Of a stretch of DNA of 64,000 nt, positions 7,793 to 16,019 are shown piece by piece. The notes beneath the pieces are model-generated. The model did not search any database. It was not told where the DNA came from and saw only the letters and a list, made by a program, of their open reading frames with translations. How positions within the stretch are numbered: position 1 is the first letter of the stretch; every line of letters starts with the position of its first letter. Origin of the DNA: CADEFX01 sp963840425 (GTDB taxonomy: Bacteria; Pseudomonadota; Alphaproteobacteria; Rhizobiales; Hyphomicrobiaceae); NCBI GenBank assembly GCA_963840425.1, contig CAWIYZ010000033.1, forward strand, positions 186,001 through 250,000. Direction: 5' to 3'. A program made the translations under genes and the position numbers.

Positions 7793-8683
7793 TCAGCGCC
7801 GATACCGGCGCTGGATCAGAATGTTCGCGGTGGCGGTGAGCACCAGCGTCGCCGTCATCAGCACGAACGAGATGGCCGCGCCGAACGGCCAGTTGTTGAG
7901 CTGGAACTGGCCGAACACCAGCGGTCCCATCATCTTGAACTTCGGCCCGCCGAGCAGAACCGGCGTCGCATAGGCATTCATGCCGAGAATGAACGTGAGA
8001 ATTGTCCCGGCGATGATGCCCGGCAGCGCCAGCGGCCATAGCACGCGCCGGAACATCGCCACAGGCCCGGCGCCGAGGCTGAACGCCGCCTCCTCGACAT
8101 TGCGATCGATGCCCTCGATCACGCTTTGGAGCGTCAGCACCATATAGGGCAAGTTCACAGCGATGATGCCGGCGATTACGGCGCCCTCGGTGAACATGAT
8201 CTGCAAGGGCTCGGAGATGATCCCGACCTGCATCAGCGTGACGTTGAGAAAGCCCTTCGATCCGAACAGCGTCATCCAGCCGGCCGCGCGCACGGCATTG
8301 CCGACGAACAGCGGCAACACGACCAACATGATGAGCATGTTCTTGTAGCGTGTCTGCGTGCGCGCCAGCACGTAGGCCAGGGGGAAGCCCAGCACCAGGC
8401 AGATCACCGTGCACAGCGCCGCCACCCTCAGCGTCGTGAAGAATATGTTCGTGTAGAAGGGATCGGTGAAGAACTTGATGTAGTTCGCGAGCGTGAAGGC
8501 CTCGACCATCATCACGCGTGGCTTGAACTGGTTGAGGCTGTATCGAAACAGGATCGCAATCGGCAATAGAAGTCCCACCGCCACGATGACCGTGGCGGGG
8601 CCGATCAGCGTGCCCGCCGACAGCAGCGAGCCGCCGCGGCCTTCCTCAATCACGCCGGGGTGTGCGGTAGTCGTCTGAGCCAT
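7793..8683 (-). CDS. ABC transporter permease (PotB-like)
   Basis: Inner-membrane permease of the spermidine/putrescine (PotB) class, 296 residues with about six transmembrane helices. The cytoplasmic coupling loop is EEAAFSLGAGPVAMFRRVLWPLALPGI, the EAA motif that docks on the ATPase. Other typical blocks are LPLFVGNAVRAAGWMTLFG and VNLPYMVLTLQSVIEGID. It is the last gene of a minus-strand operon: amidohydrolase, amidohydrolase, PotC-like, PotA-like, PotD-like, PotB-like. A hairpin at 8705-8739 separates it from the binding-protein gene. The substrate is not evident. Confidence 0.88.
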   Translation of the reverse strand: MAQTTTAHPGVIEEGRGGSLLSAGTLIGPATVIVAVGLLLPIAILFRYSLNQFKPRVMMVEAFTLANYIKFFTDPFYTNIFFTTLRVAALCTVICLVLGFPLAYVLARTQTRYKNMLIMLVVLPLFVGNAVRAAGWMTLFGSKGFLNVTLMQVGIISEPLQIMFTEGAVIAGIIAVNLPYMVLTLQSVIEGIDRNVEEAAFSLGAGPVAMFRRVLWPLALPGIIAGTILTFILGMNAYATPVLLGGPKFKMMGPLVFGQFQLNNWPFGAAISFVLMTATLVLTATANILIQRRYRR

Positions 8684-8704
8684 TGCGATGAAAGTTTGGA
8701 GGAT

Positions 8705-8739
8705 GCCTACCTCTCCCCGCGAGCACGGGTGAGGTAGGC
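8705..8739. repeat. Intercistronic hairpin
   Basis: Inverted repeat with outer arms GCCTACCTC/GAGGTAGGC and an imperfect C-rich/G-rich inner part, lying between the PotD-like and PotB-like genes. It is related by eye to the C-rich/G-rich palindromes at 20011-20138 and 23380-23414. It could stabilise the upstream mRNA end or attenuate the permease gene (inference). Confidence 0.6.
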
Positions 8740-8746
8740 GAGTTCC

Positions 8747-9811
8747 TCAGCCCTTGAGCTCCTTGTCCCACCACTCCTTGAGCGCCACGTCGTTCTCGGT
8801 CATGTACGCGTAGTCGAGATCGACGAGGCTTTCGATTTCGGCCGGCGTGAAGCCGATGCGCTTGTTCAGATCCGGCGCCACCTTGGCATTCGTGACCGTG
8901 GGGTTGTAGCCCATGTCGATAGCGAACAGCTCCTGTGCCGACGGCTCGAGCATGGCGTCGATGTAGGCCCACGAGCCCTCTTTGTTCGGCGCATTCTTCG
9001 GCACGACGAGGCCGGAGACGTAGGCGAGCGTTCCCTCCGTGGGCGCGATCGATTCCACAGGAATGCCGGCGTTCTGCCACTGCACCACACGCGCCTTCCA
9101 CATGATGCCGACACCAAACTCTTCGGCCTTGAGGCCCTGAGCAAAGGCCTCGTTCGTCGGATAGATGCGCGCGCCGGCCTTCTTGCACTCGAGCAGCAAC
9201 TTCTGGCCAGGCGCGAGGTTCTTCGTCGACCCGCCGGCGGCCAACGCAGCCGCAACCAGCGTGTACTGGTACTGAATGTCGATGATGCCGAGCTTGTTGC
9301 CGTGCTTGGGATCGAACACGTCCTTGTAGCTCTTGGGCGCGCCGCCCAAGACCTTCTCGTTGAAGACGGCGACCTTGCCGGAATAGATGTGGCCGACGCC
9401 GTAGGGGTATTTCATCGACGGCATCAGGTTCTTGGCATTCGGGATCTTGGCGTAGTCGATCGGATCGATCACGCCGGCATCGTGCATCTGGTACATGTTC
9501 AGCGCCGACAAGCCCTGCAGGTCGGTCGTGCCGCGCGGCAGGCGCTTCTCGGCCAGCATCTTGCTGCGCCGCTGCGGATCTCCCGCCTGGTCCTGGACGA
9601 CCTCCCAGCCCTTCGAGATCAAGAGCGGCTGCTCGATGTTCTTGGTGAGCAGCCGGGCATAGTCCCCGCCCCAGGTGCCGATCACGATCTTGCCTTTGCT
9701 TTGCGCACGCGCGTATTTCGGCACGCCGAAGACAGCCGCACCCGCTACCGCAGCCGTACCTCGCAGCACCTGCCGCCGCGAGGCTCTGATACCTGCTTCA
9801 CGCTTAGACAT
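8747..9811 (-). CDS. Extracellular solute-binding protein (PotD-like), Tat signal
   Basis: Periplasmic binding protein of the spermidine/putrescine group, 354 residues from ATG 9811. The start is set by GGGAGAG upstream and by the twin-arginine signal SRRQVLRGTAAVAGAAVFG, with cleavage after ARA. The mature part begins KGKIVIGTWGGDYARLL, typical of PotD relatives, and contains SALNMYQMHDAGVIDPIDYAKIPN and SGLVVPKNAPNKEGSWAYIDAML. It would deliver ligand to the flanking PotB/PotC-like permeases. Given two amidohydrolases at the head of the operon, the ligand may be an amide or peptide-like compound rather than a polyamine (inference). Confidence 0.88.
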   Translation of the reverse strand: MSKREAGIRASRRQVLRGTAAVAGAAVFGVPKYARAQSKGKIVIGTWGGDYARLLTKNIEQPLLISKGWEVVQDQAGDPQRRSKMLAEKRLPRGTTDLQGLSALNMYQMHDAGVIDPIDYAKIPNAKNLMPSMKYPYGVGHIYSGKVAVFNEKVLGGAPKSYKDVFDPKHGNKLGIIDIQYQYTLVAAALAAGGSTKNLAPGQKLLLECKKAGARIYPTNEAFAQGLKAEEFGVGIMWKARVVQWQNAGIPVESIAPTEGTLAYVSGLVVPKNAPNKEGSWAYIDAMLEPSAQELFAIDMGYNPTVTNAKVAPDLNKRIGFTPAEIESLVDLDYAYMTENDVALKEWWDKELKG

Positions 9812-9848
9812 CGCACTCTCCCTTCCTGGCAAACCGATCCACGACGGC

Positions 9849-10925
9849 TCAATGCGAGCCGGCTTCCTCACGTCCACCCGGAAACAAGGCACCGCTGGAC
9901 GTGCTCCAGCCGACGTGCACACGATCTCCGGCCTTCGGTGCAACACTGCTCTCCCTGTTGGGAATTTGCACGATCACCCGCTCCTTCGGCGACAGGCGCA
10001 CGTGCACGTCGATGTTGGCGCCGAGGTAGGAGACGAACTCCACCTCGCCCGGCAGGGCATTGTCCAAGCCTGACAGGCTTTCCGCAGCCAACAGAATTCG
10101 CTCGGGCCGCAACGCCAGCGAGGCGGGTCCCGCCGTGCAGTCGGCACACTTGATCTCAAGTCCACCTTCGGTGAGGAAGGCACCCGGGGAAACGACGCGC
10201 CCCTCCAAAAATGTCGAGCGTCCCACAAACCCTGCCACGAACCGGCTCGTCGGCCGCTCGTAGAGATCGCGCTGCGTGCCGAGCTGGCGCACCGCGCCGT
10301 CGCTCATGACAACCAAGCGGTCCGCCATCGTCAGCGCTTCTTCCTGATCGTGCGTCACCATGATGGTGGTCAGCCCGAGCTGACGCTGCAGCTCGCGGAT
10401 CTCGATACGGACCTCCTGGCGCAGTTTGGCATCGAGATTGGACAAGGGCTCGTCGAGGAGCAGCACGTCGGGCTTGAATACGAGTGCACGCGCCAGCGCG
10501 ACACGCTGCTGCTGTCCGCCGGAGAGCTGTCGCGGCAGGCGCTCGCCGAGATGCCCGAGCCGGACCAGACGCAGAGCCTCGGCCACGCGCGGAGCGATAT
10601 CAGCCTTCGCAACCTTCCGCATCTCGAGACCGAAGGCGACGTTCTCGGCCACCGTCAGATGTGGAAACAGTGCATAGTTCTGAAACACCAGACCGGCATT
10701 GCGCTTCCACGGGGGCAGCGCCGTGACATCTTGGCCGCCGAGTCGGACCATACCCGATGTGGCCTCCACGAAGCCGGCGATGATGCGCAAGGTCGTCGTC
10801 TTGCCGCAGCCGGAAGGCCCGAGCAGGACCAAGAACTCACCGTCCGGCACTTCGAGCGACACGTCCCGCACGGCATGGAAGTCGCCGTAGCGCTTGGTAA
10901 CCGTGTCGAGCTCGAGGCGGGCCAT
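9849..10925 (-). CDS. ABC transporter ATP-binding protein (PotA-like)
   Basis: ATPase of the importer, 358 residues from ATG 10925 (a TTG at 10937 is the alternative). GAGG precedes the ATG by five bases. Walker A is GPSGCGKTT, the Q-loop is LVFQNYALFPHLTV, the signature is LSGGQQQRVALARAL, Walker B is LLLDEPLSNLDAKLR and the H-loop is MVTHDQEEA. The C-terminal part is a TOBE-like regulatory domain (SLALRPERILLA, EFVSYLGANIDVHVRL). It is eight bases from the PotC-like gene, which indicates one transcript. Confidence 0.92.
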   Translation of the reverse strand: MARLELDTVTKRYGDFHAVRDVSLEVPDGEFLVLLGPSGCGKTTTLRIIAGFVEATSGMVRLGGQDVTALPPWKRNAGLVFQNYALFPHLTVAENVAFGLEMRKVAKADIAPRVAEALRLVRLGHLGERLPRQLSGGQQQRVALARALVFKPDVLLLDEPLSNLDAKLRQEVRIEIRELQRQLGLTTIMVTHDQEEALTMADRLVVMSDGAVRQLGTQRDLYERPTSRFVAGFVGRSTFLEGRVVSPGAFLTEGGLEIKCADCTAGPASLALRPERILLAAESLSGLDNALPGEVEFVSYLGANIDVHVRLSPKERVIVQIPNRESSVAPKAGDRVHVGWSTSSGALFPGGREEAGSH

Positions 10926-10933
10926 GTGCGTCC

Positions 10934-11809
10934 TCAAACCACGCGGCTGATCTTGACGAAACGGTCAGTCACCAGCATCGCCGCCGCAATCAGCAGGATC
11001 TGCAGCACCGATACGGCGGCGATGGTCGGATCGATCTTCCACTCCAGATATTGCAGGATGGCGATAGGCAGCGTTGTGCGGCCGGGTCCGACCAGAAACA
11101 GGCTCATCTCGAGGTTGCCGAAGGAGCTGACGAAGCCGAACAGGGACGCCGCCACGATGCCCGGCAGGATTGCTGGCAGCGTGACCCGGCGGAACGTAGT
11201 CCAGCGATCCGCGCCCAGGCTCTGCGCCGCCTCCTCGATGGTGCGGTCGAAACCGGCAAGGCTCGCCGTGATCAGACGCACCGCCCAGGGGATGACAACC
11301 AGCACGTGCCCGGCAATGAGGCCACCGAGAGAGCCCAGAATCGGGATGCCGGTGTGGATCTCAGTCTCCACGTGAAACACGTACAAGGCGGTGCCCAACA
11401 CCACGCCGGGCACCACCAGCGGCAGAAGCAACAGGCTGTTCAATGCCTCTCGGCCACTGAAGCGGAAGCGTGTGAGGCAAAGGGCAGCCGGCACACCCAC
11501 CGCCAGTCCGATCAGCGTTGCGATCACGCCAACCTGAAGGCTCAGCAGGAACCCACTGATGAACCGGTCGTTGCCGGCGATGGCGACGAACCATCGTAGC
11601 GAGTACCCCTCGGGTGGAAACGACGGGATCTCCTGACGAAAAAAGGCGAGCCAGGTCACAAAGAACAGCGGCGTCAGGATATAGGCGAGCGCCAGCCCCG
11701 CCACGCCATTCAGAGCGAGACGCCCGAGCCGGCGCGTGTTGAACACGCGCGACCACGCCACGGGCCGAGACCTAGGCCCTACGTCGGCCGCTGATGTCGA
11801 CTGCACCAT
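10934..11809 (-). CDS. ABC transporter permease (PotC-like)
   Basis: Second permease of the importer, 291 residues with six predicted helices. The EAA coupling loop is IEEAAQSLGADRWTTFRRVTLPAILPGI. It begins with a cytoplasmic tail of about 30 residues before ALNGVAGLALAYILTPLFFV. The gene follows the second amidohydrolase by 24 bases and precedes the ATPase by 8, consistent with a single operon. PotC/CysW-type permeases pair with a PotB-type partner, present here at 7793-8683. Confidence 0.88.
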   Translation of the reverse strand: MVQSTSAADVGPRSRPVAWSRVFNTRRLGRLALNGVAGLALAYILTPLFFVTWLAFFRQEIPSFPPEGYSLRWFVAIAGNDRFISGFLLSLQVGVIATLIGLAVGVPAALCLTRFRFSGREALNSLLLLPLVVPGVVLGTALYVFHVETEIHTGIPILGSLGGLIAGHVLVVIPWAVRLITASLAGFDRTIEEAAQSLGADRWTTFRRVTLPAILPGIVAASLFGFVSSFGNLEMSLFLVGPGRTTLPIAILQYLEWKIDPTIAAVSVLQILLIAAAMLVTDRFVKISRVV

Positions 11810-11833
11810 AAAATCGCGGCCCTCCGCCGCAGC

Positions 11834-13069
11834 TCAGTTAAGACGGTTCTTGTGAAACTTGCCACCCTTCATGATGACTGAAAGGTGCTGCCCCTGTCCC
11901 TCGAAGAGGGTGAGGTTCTTTAACGGATCGCCGTCGATGACGATGATATCGGCGAAGGCTCCTGGCGCAAGCGTCCCGAGCCTGCCGACCTGGCGCAGCA
12001 CCTGCGCACCGATGGTGGTGGCCGAGCGAATGATCTCGATAGGCGAGACGACCTCCTGCCGCAACACAAACTCGCGCGACTGATCGGCGGCCAGATCGCC
12101 CAGCAGATCGCTGCCATAGGCTACCGGCACGCCCGCCCTCTTGCAGATTTCGAGCGACTTTAGCCCGCCATCGATGACGAGCTCGTTCTTAGCCAAGCTT
12201 TCCGCGGTCATGCCGAACTTGGCCGCCCGGTCTTTCATGGCGTAGTAGGCGACCAGGTTGGCGACGAGGAACATACCCTTTTCCGCCATCAGCCTGGCCG
12301 CTGCATCGTCGATCAGGTTGCCGTGCTCGATTGTGCGCACGCCATTGTGCGCGGCGCGTGTGATGGCCTCGGCTGAATAGGCATGTGCGCAAACATAGCG
12401 GCCGAACGCGTGCGCTTCCTCGACTGCCGCTTGCACTTCTGGAATGGAGAACTGCAGGCTGTCGAGCGGGTCATAAGGCGAGGCGACACCACCCGACATC
12501 ATGATCTTGACGTGGTCGGCACCCTGGCGCATCTGCTCGCGCGCGGCCTTCCTCACCTCGTCCGCACCGTCCGCAATAGCCGACTTGAACTGCAGCCCAT
12601 CGCAGCAGATGCACGAGCCGCCCATGTCGGTGCGACGGCGGCTGTCGGCGTGCCCGCCGGTGGGTCCGATCGATTTGCCGGCGATGAACAGGCGCGGACC
12701 GGTGAAATGGCCCGTTTCCAGCGCGGTCTTGACGCCCCAGTCCGCGCCGCCCGTATCGCGCACGGTGGTAAAGCCGCGATCCAACATCGCGCGCAGGCGC
12801 GAGCCGGCACGGGCCGTCAGCAGCGTCAGCGGCATCGCCTCCAGGAAGCGGACGTTGACCTCGCTGTGCATGGCGTGCACGTGCAAGTCGATGAGGCCCG
12901 GCATCAAGGTGCGCCCGCCGCAGTCGATAACCGTAGCGTTGTCCGACTTAATCGGCTTGTCCGTGACCTCCCGGATCACGTCGCCTTCGACGAGGAGCTG
13001 ATAGCCGCCGCGCAGCTCGCCATACTCGGGCTCCAGCATCTGAAAGTTCTTGAACAGGTACTGGCCCAC
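11834..13069 (-). CDS. Amidohydrolase family protein (prolidase/imidazolonepropionase-like), paralog 2
   Basis: Metal-dependent amidohydrolase of 411 residues. The metal motifs are LIDLHVHA (HxH, about residue 62), the probable carboxylated lysine in DHVKIMMSGG, CAHAYS and TIEHGN histidines, and the catalytic aspartate in YGSDLLG. It carries the SIGPTGGHADSRRR and SGGVASPYDPLDSLQFS blocks shared with its neighbour. Relatives with this architecture hydrolyse N-acyl amino acids or dipeptides with Pro, Arg or Lys at the C-terminus; the substrate here is unknown. It lies 18 bases downstream of a same-length paralog and 24 bases upstream of the importer permease, so uptake and hydrolysis are probably linked. 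Confidence 0.87.
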   Translation of the reverse strand: MGQYLFKNFQMLEPEYGELRGGYQLLVEGDVIREVTDKPIKSDNATVIDCGGRTLMPGLIDLHVHAMHSEVNVRFLEAMPLTLLTARAGSRLRAMLDRGFTTVRDTGGADWGVKTALETGHFTGPRLFIAGKSIGPTGGHADSRRRTDMGGSCICCDGLQFKSAIADGADEVRKAAREQMRQGADHVKIMMSGGVASPYDPLDSLQFSIPEVQAAVEEAHAFGRYVCAHAYSAEAITRAAHNGVRTIEHGNLIDDAAARLMAEKGMFLVANLVAYYAMKDRAAKFGMTAESLAKNELVIDGGLKSLEICKRAGVPVAYGSDLLGDLAADQSREFVLRQEVVSPIEIIRSATTIGAQVLRQVGRLGTLAPGAFADIIVIDGDPLKNLTLFEGQGQHLSVIMKGGKFHKNRLN

Positions 13070-13087
13070 GCGGTCCGGCTCCGATCC

Positions 13088-14323
13088 TCAATTCAGCAAG
13101 TTCTTATAGAGTTTGCCGCTCTGCATGATGAGCGGGATATGGCGGCCCTGGTCCTGGAACAGCTCGAGCTTCTTCAGCGGATTGCCATCGACAACGATCA
13201 GGTCGGCAAATGCGCCCGGCTTGACACACCCGAGCTTGCCCTCCTGGCGGATGACCTTGGCTGCGACTGTCGTTGCCGAGCGGACGATATCGATCGGCTT
13301 GACGACCTCCGAGCGCAGCAGGAACTCGCGCGACTGGTCCACCTGAAGCTGGCCCAGAAGATCGCTACCATAAGCGACAGGCACGCCGGCACGCTTGCAG
13401 ATCTCCAGCGATTTCAGGCCGCCGTCGATGACCAGATCGTTCTTCTCCAGCATTTCCGGCGTCATGCCGAACTCTTTGGCGCGCTCGCGCATGGCGTAGT
13501 AGGCGACCAGGTTGGCGACCAGGAACATGCCGTTCTTGGCCATCAGCCCGGCCGATTTCTCGTCGATCAGGTTGCCGTGCTCGATGGTACGCACGCCACC
13601 CTCGGCGGCACGGGTGATGGCCTCGGGCGAATAGGCGTGGGCACAGACGTAGCGCCCGAAGGCGTGTGCTTCCTCGACGGCCGCGGCTACCTCTCCTGGC
13701 GAGAACTGGAGACTGTCGAGCGGATCGTAGGGCGAGGCGACACCACCCGACATCATGATCTTGACGTGATCGCAGCCCTGCCGCATCTGCTCGCGCGCCG
13801 CCTTGCGCACCTGGTCGGCGCCATCCGATATCTGCATGGTGAAAACCATGGCATTGCAGCAATAGCAGCCACCGCCGCTGTCCGTGCGCCGGCGACTGTC
13901 GCTGTGCCCGCCGGTCGGGCCGATGGCGCGGCCGGCAATGAACAGCCGTGGGCCGGGCACGATCCCCTGCTCAACCGCTGCCTTCAGTCCCCAGTCGGCG
14001 CCGCCCGTGTCCCGCACGGACGTAAACCCACGATTGAGCGAGGCCCGCATAAGGTCAACGGCCCGCGCCGTCATCAACGTCAGCGGGATATTCTCGAGCT
14101 GCCGGATGTAGACCTCGGTCAGACAGACGTGCACGTGTGCGTCGATCAGGCCGGGCATCAGGGTGCGCTTGCCGCAATCGATGACCGTAGCATTGTCCGC
14201 CCTGATCGGCCGGGCCGAGACCTCCTTGATCTTGTCGCCTTCGACCAACAGCTCATAGCCGCCGCGCACGTCGTCCTGCTCGGGATCGAGCAACTCGAAA
14301 TTCTTCAACAGGATCTGTGTCAT
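13088..14323 (-). CDS. Amidohydrolase family protein (prolidase/imidazolonepropionase-like), paralog 1
   Basis: Also 411 residues from ATG 14323, preceded by a GAGGTGGG-like ribosome site; a longer reading start at 14428 adds 35 unlikely residues. The metal-ligand motifs match the downstream paralog: LIDAHVHV, HVKIMMSGG, CAHAYS, TIEHGN, YGSDLLG. The two differ mostly near the N-terminus, in the loop at CYCCNAMVF versus CICCDGLQF, and in surface helices, which suggests duplication followed by substrate divergence. It is the first gene of the importer operon, whose promoter should lie in 14324-14470. Confidence 0.87.
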   Translation of the reverse strand: MTQILLKNFELLDPEQDDVRGGYELLVEGDKIKEVSARPIRADNATVIDCGKRTLMPGLIDAHVHVCLTEVYIRQLENIPLTLMTARAVDLMRASLNRGFTSVRDTGGADWGLKAAVEQGIVPGPRLFIAGRAIGPTGGHSDSRRRTDSGGGCYCCNAMVFTMQISDGADQVRKAAREQMRQGCDHVKIMMSGGVASPYDPLDSLQFSPGEVAAAVEEAHAFGRYVCAHAYSPEAITRAAEGGVRTIEHGNLIDEKSAGLMAKNGMFLVANLVAYYAMRERAKEFGMTPEMLEKNDLVIDGGLKSLEICKRAGVPVAYGSDLLGQLQVDQSREFLLRSEVVKPIDIVRSATTVAAKVIRQEGKLGCVKPGAFADLIVVDGNPLKKLELFQDQGRHIPLIMQSGKLYKNLLN

Positions 14324-14474
14324 CGTAGCCGCCCACCTCGCTGTCAGGCGCCAGAGCGTCTGACAGACCCGATGCGGCGTCAACAGGCCGTGCGCCGCGA
14401 CCGGCCGCGTCCTTTTCGCACTGCACATCGCTCGCCTGGCCGACTAGGCTCGCCGGACCCGATGGAGCACCGGT

Positions 14475-15629
14475 TTGCCCGATAAGCATCCACTCTTTGC
14501 CAAGATCCTCATCGCCATCACCGAGGACTGGTTCGCGCTCTCGCACTTCCGGCCGCTCATCGCCAAACTTCGCCAACTGGCTACGGAAGTGGTTGTTGTC
14601 ACCAACTCATCGGGCCGGATGGCTGAGATCGAGGCGCTCGGCGTACGCACCATAGCGTTCGACTACAGCCGGTCGTCGATGCACCCGTTGCGCGAGAGTG
14701 TCCGCATCGTTCGCCTTGCTCGCATCCTGCGCGCGGAGAAGCCAGACGTCGCGCATCTGATCGCGATGAAGCCCATTGTCCTCGGCGGCATCGCCGCCGG
14801 CTTCGCCCGCACCCCATGCACGGTCCTTCATCTTACGGGGCTTGGTTTCCTGGCCATCTCACCCACCCGGCGCGCGCGTCTAGCCCGCTCTGTGGCATTG
14901 ACCGTGATGCGACGGGTCATGGTGCGCAGCAGGAGTTGGCTGATCGTCGAGAACCCGGAAGATCTGGATTTTGTCCAAGGCGGCGGCGTCGGGCCTGGTG
15001 GCGGTGTGACCGTTCTGGGCGGCGCCGGCATCGACCCTGACGCATTTCCCGCCTTGAACACGCCGCAGCTCGTCCCGCCGGTCGCCGCTTTCGTTGGTCG
15101 CATGATCCGGCCCAAGGGCGTGGATGTGCTGATGGCTGCCGCGGATCTCCTGAAAGCCCGTAACGTGCCACATGCGATCGAGCTATACGGGCACTCTGAT
15201 GATGGCAATCCGGAAGCCATTCCGTCGTGCGTGCTGGAGGACTGGAGTGATGGCGGGCGCACACGTTGGATGGGCCACACGTCGGACATCGCCGGAGTCT
15301 GGCGCCGCGCCGGCATCTTCGTGCTGCCTGCGCGCAGCCGCGAGGGCATGCCACGGGCGATGCTGGAGGCTGCTTCGTGTGCGCGCCCCCTTGTGGTCAC
15401 CGATGTACCTGGTTGCCGCTACTTTGTGCGCGATGGGGTCGAGGGATTGATCGTCCCGCCCGGTGATGCACCGGCACTGGCTGACGCGCTGGAAAAGCTC
15501 ATACGCGATCCCGCGCTCCGGCAGAAGCTGGGCAACGCAGCCCGGACCAGAGTGCTGGAGGGATATACAATCGCGCACGTCGAAGCCGCCCTCGAGAAGA
15601 CCTATAGGGCGTTGGCAAGCATACGCTAG
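14475..15629 (+). CDS. Glycosyltransferase family 4 protein
   Basis: GT-B fold glycosyltransferase of 384 residues. The N-terminal domain has AITEDWFALSHFRPLI and HLIAMKPIVLGGIAAG, like undecaprenyl-phosphate GlcNAc/galactosyl transferases of polysaccharide loci. The C-terminal GT4 domain has FVGRMIRPKGVDVLMAAADLL and the nucleotide-sugar motif PARSREGMPRAMLEAASC, which ends in the E-x7-E pair. The start codon is TTG at 14475; no better in-frame start lies nearby, and the ATG at 14462 is out of frame. The TAG stop at 15627-15629 is part of the CTAG end of a palindromic repeat. It pairs with the downstream epimerase as a small surface-polysaccharide unit (inference). Confidence 0.85.
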   Translation: MPDKHPLFAKILIAITEDWFALSHFRPLIAKLRQLATEVVVVTNSSGRMAEIEALGVRTIAFDYSRSSMHPLRESVRIVRLARILRAEKPDVAHLIAMKPIVLGGIAAGFARTPCTVLHLTGLGFLAISPTRRARLARSVALTVMRRVMVRSRSWLIVENPEDLDFVQGGGVGPGGGVTVLGGAGIDPDAFPALNTPQLVPPVAAFVGRMIRPKGVDVLMAAADLLKARNVPHAIELYGHSDDGNPEAIPSCVLEDWSDGGRTRWMGHTSDIAGVWRRAGIFVLPARSREGMPRAMLEAASCARPLVVTDVPGCRYFVRDGVEGLIVPPGDAPALADALEKLIRDPALRQKLGNAARTRVLEGYTIAHVEAALEKTYRALASIR

Positions 15630-15788
15630 TGTCCCGATCGCGAAGTTCGTCAGATCTTCCGGCATACGTTAACGAACTTCGCGATCGAAAGGACATAGCA
15701 AGCTTATGATTCTAGTGTGATTTAGATCGAGAAATTCGCTCAGATGAGTGCCGCGAGGAAAAGGCGAATTTCTCGATCATCACACTAG
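15626..15788. repeat. Composite two-hairpin palindromic repeat, copy 2 (units A and B, inverted)
   Basis: Unit A occupies 15626-15698 and unit B 15712-15788. The order and orientation are the reverse complement of copy 1 at 2093-2255, and the total length is identical (163 bp). Arm sequences agree closely while loop sequences differ. The first four bases, CTAG, contain the stop codon of the glycosyltransferase gene. Confidence 0.9.
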
Positions 15789-15821
15789 GGGCGCTCCCCT
15801 TTTCACGCTCGTTGAACAGGG

Positions 15822-15972
15822 CTAGAGCAGGATCGCTTCGGGTTGAGTGACTTTACCGCAATCGAGACGTCTCGGCCGAAGCGTGAAGTCCTGCTCTACA
15901 CTTGTAGTTTAGAGGGCGATTTACGCCTCACATGGAAGCGTCAGGGCTTCTATATGAGACGATCGCGCTCTA
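15822..15972. repeat. Palindromic repeat family C, copy 2
   Basis: Element of about 151 bp starting CTAGAGCAGGATCGC. Hairpin one has arms TAGAGCAGGA/TCCTGCTCTA with inner GCTTCGG/CCGAAGC. Hairpin two starts TTTAGAGGGCGAT and ends ATCGCGCTCTAA, with an internal CATGGAAGC block matching copy 1. It lies 33 bases after the composite repeat, so the whole 15630-16019 gap is essentially stacked repeats plus the epimerase leader. Confidence 0.8.
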
Positions 15973-16019
15973 AGGAGCACCCCATTGCGCAAGCGGGCAC
16001 TGGCCGAGGAGCAAGGAAC

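Noticed and set aside
12383..14485. 700-codon open frame on the plus strand
   Set aside because: Antisense to the two amidohydrolases, which have intact metal motifs. The frame is open only because of high-GC codon bias; its product is Arg/His-rich with no known domain.
15843..16019. Extended N-terminus of the epimerase
   Set aside because: The upstream in-frame codons translate family C repeat DNA; the GTG at 16020 has a proper ribosome site and begins exactly at the Rossmann fold.
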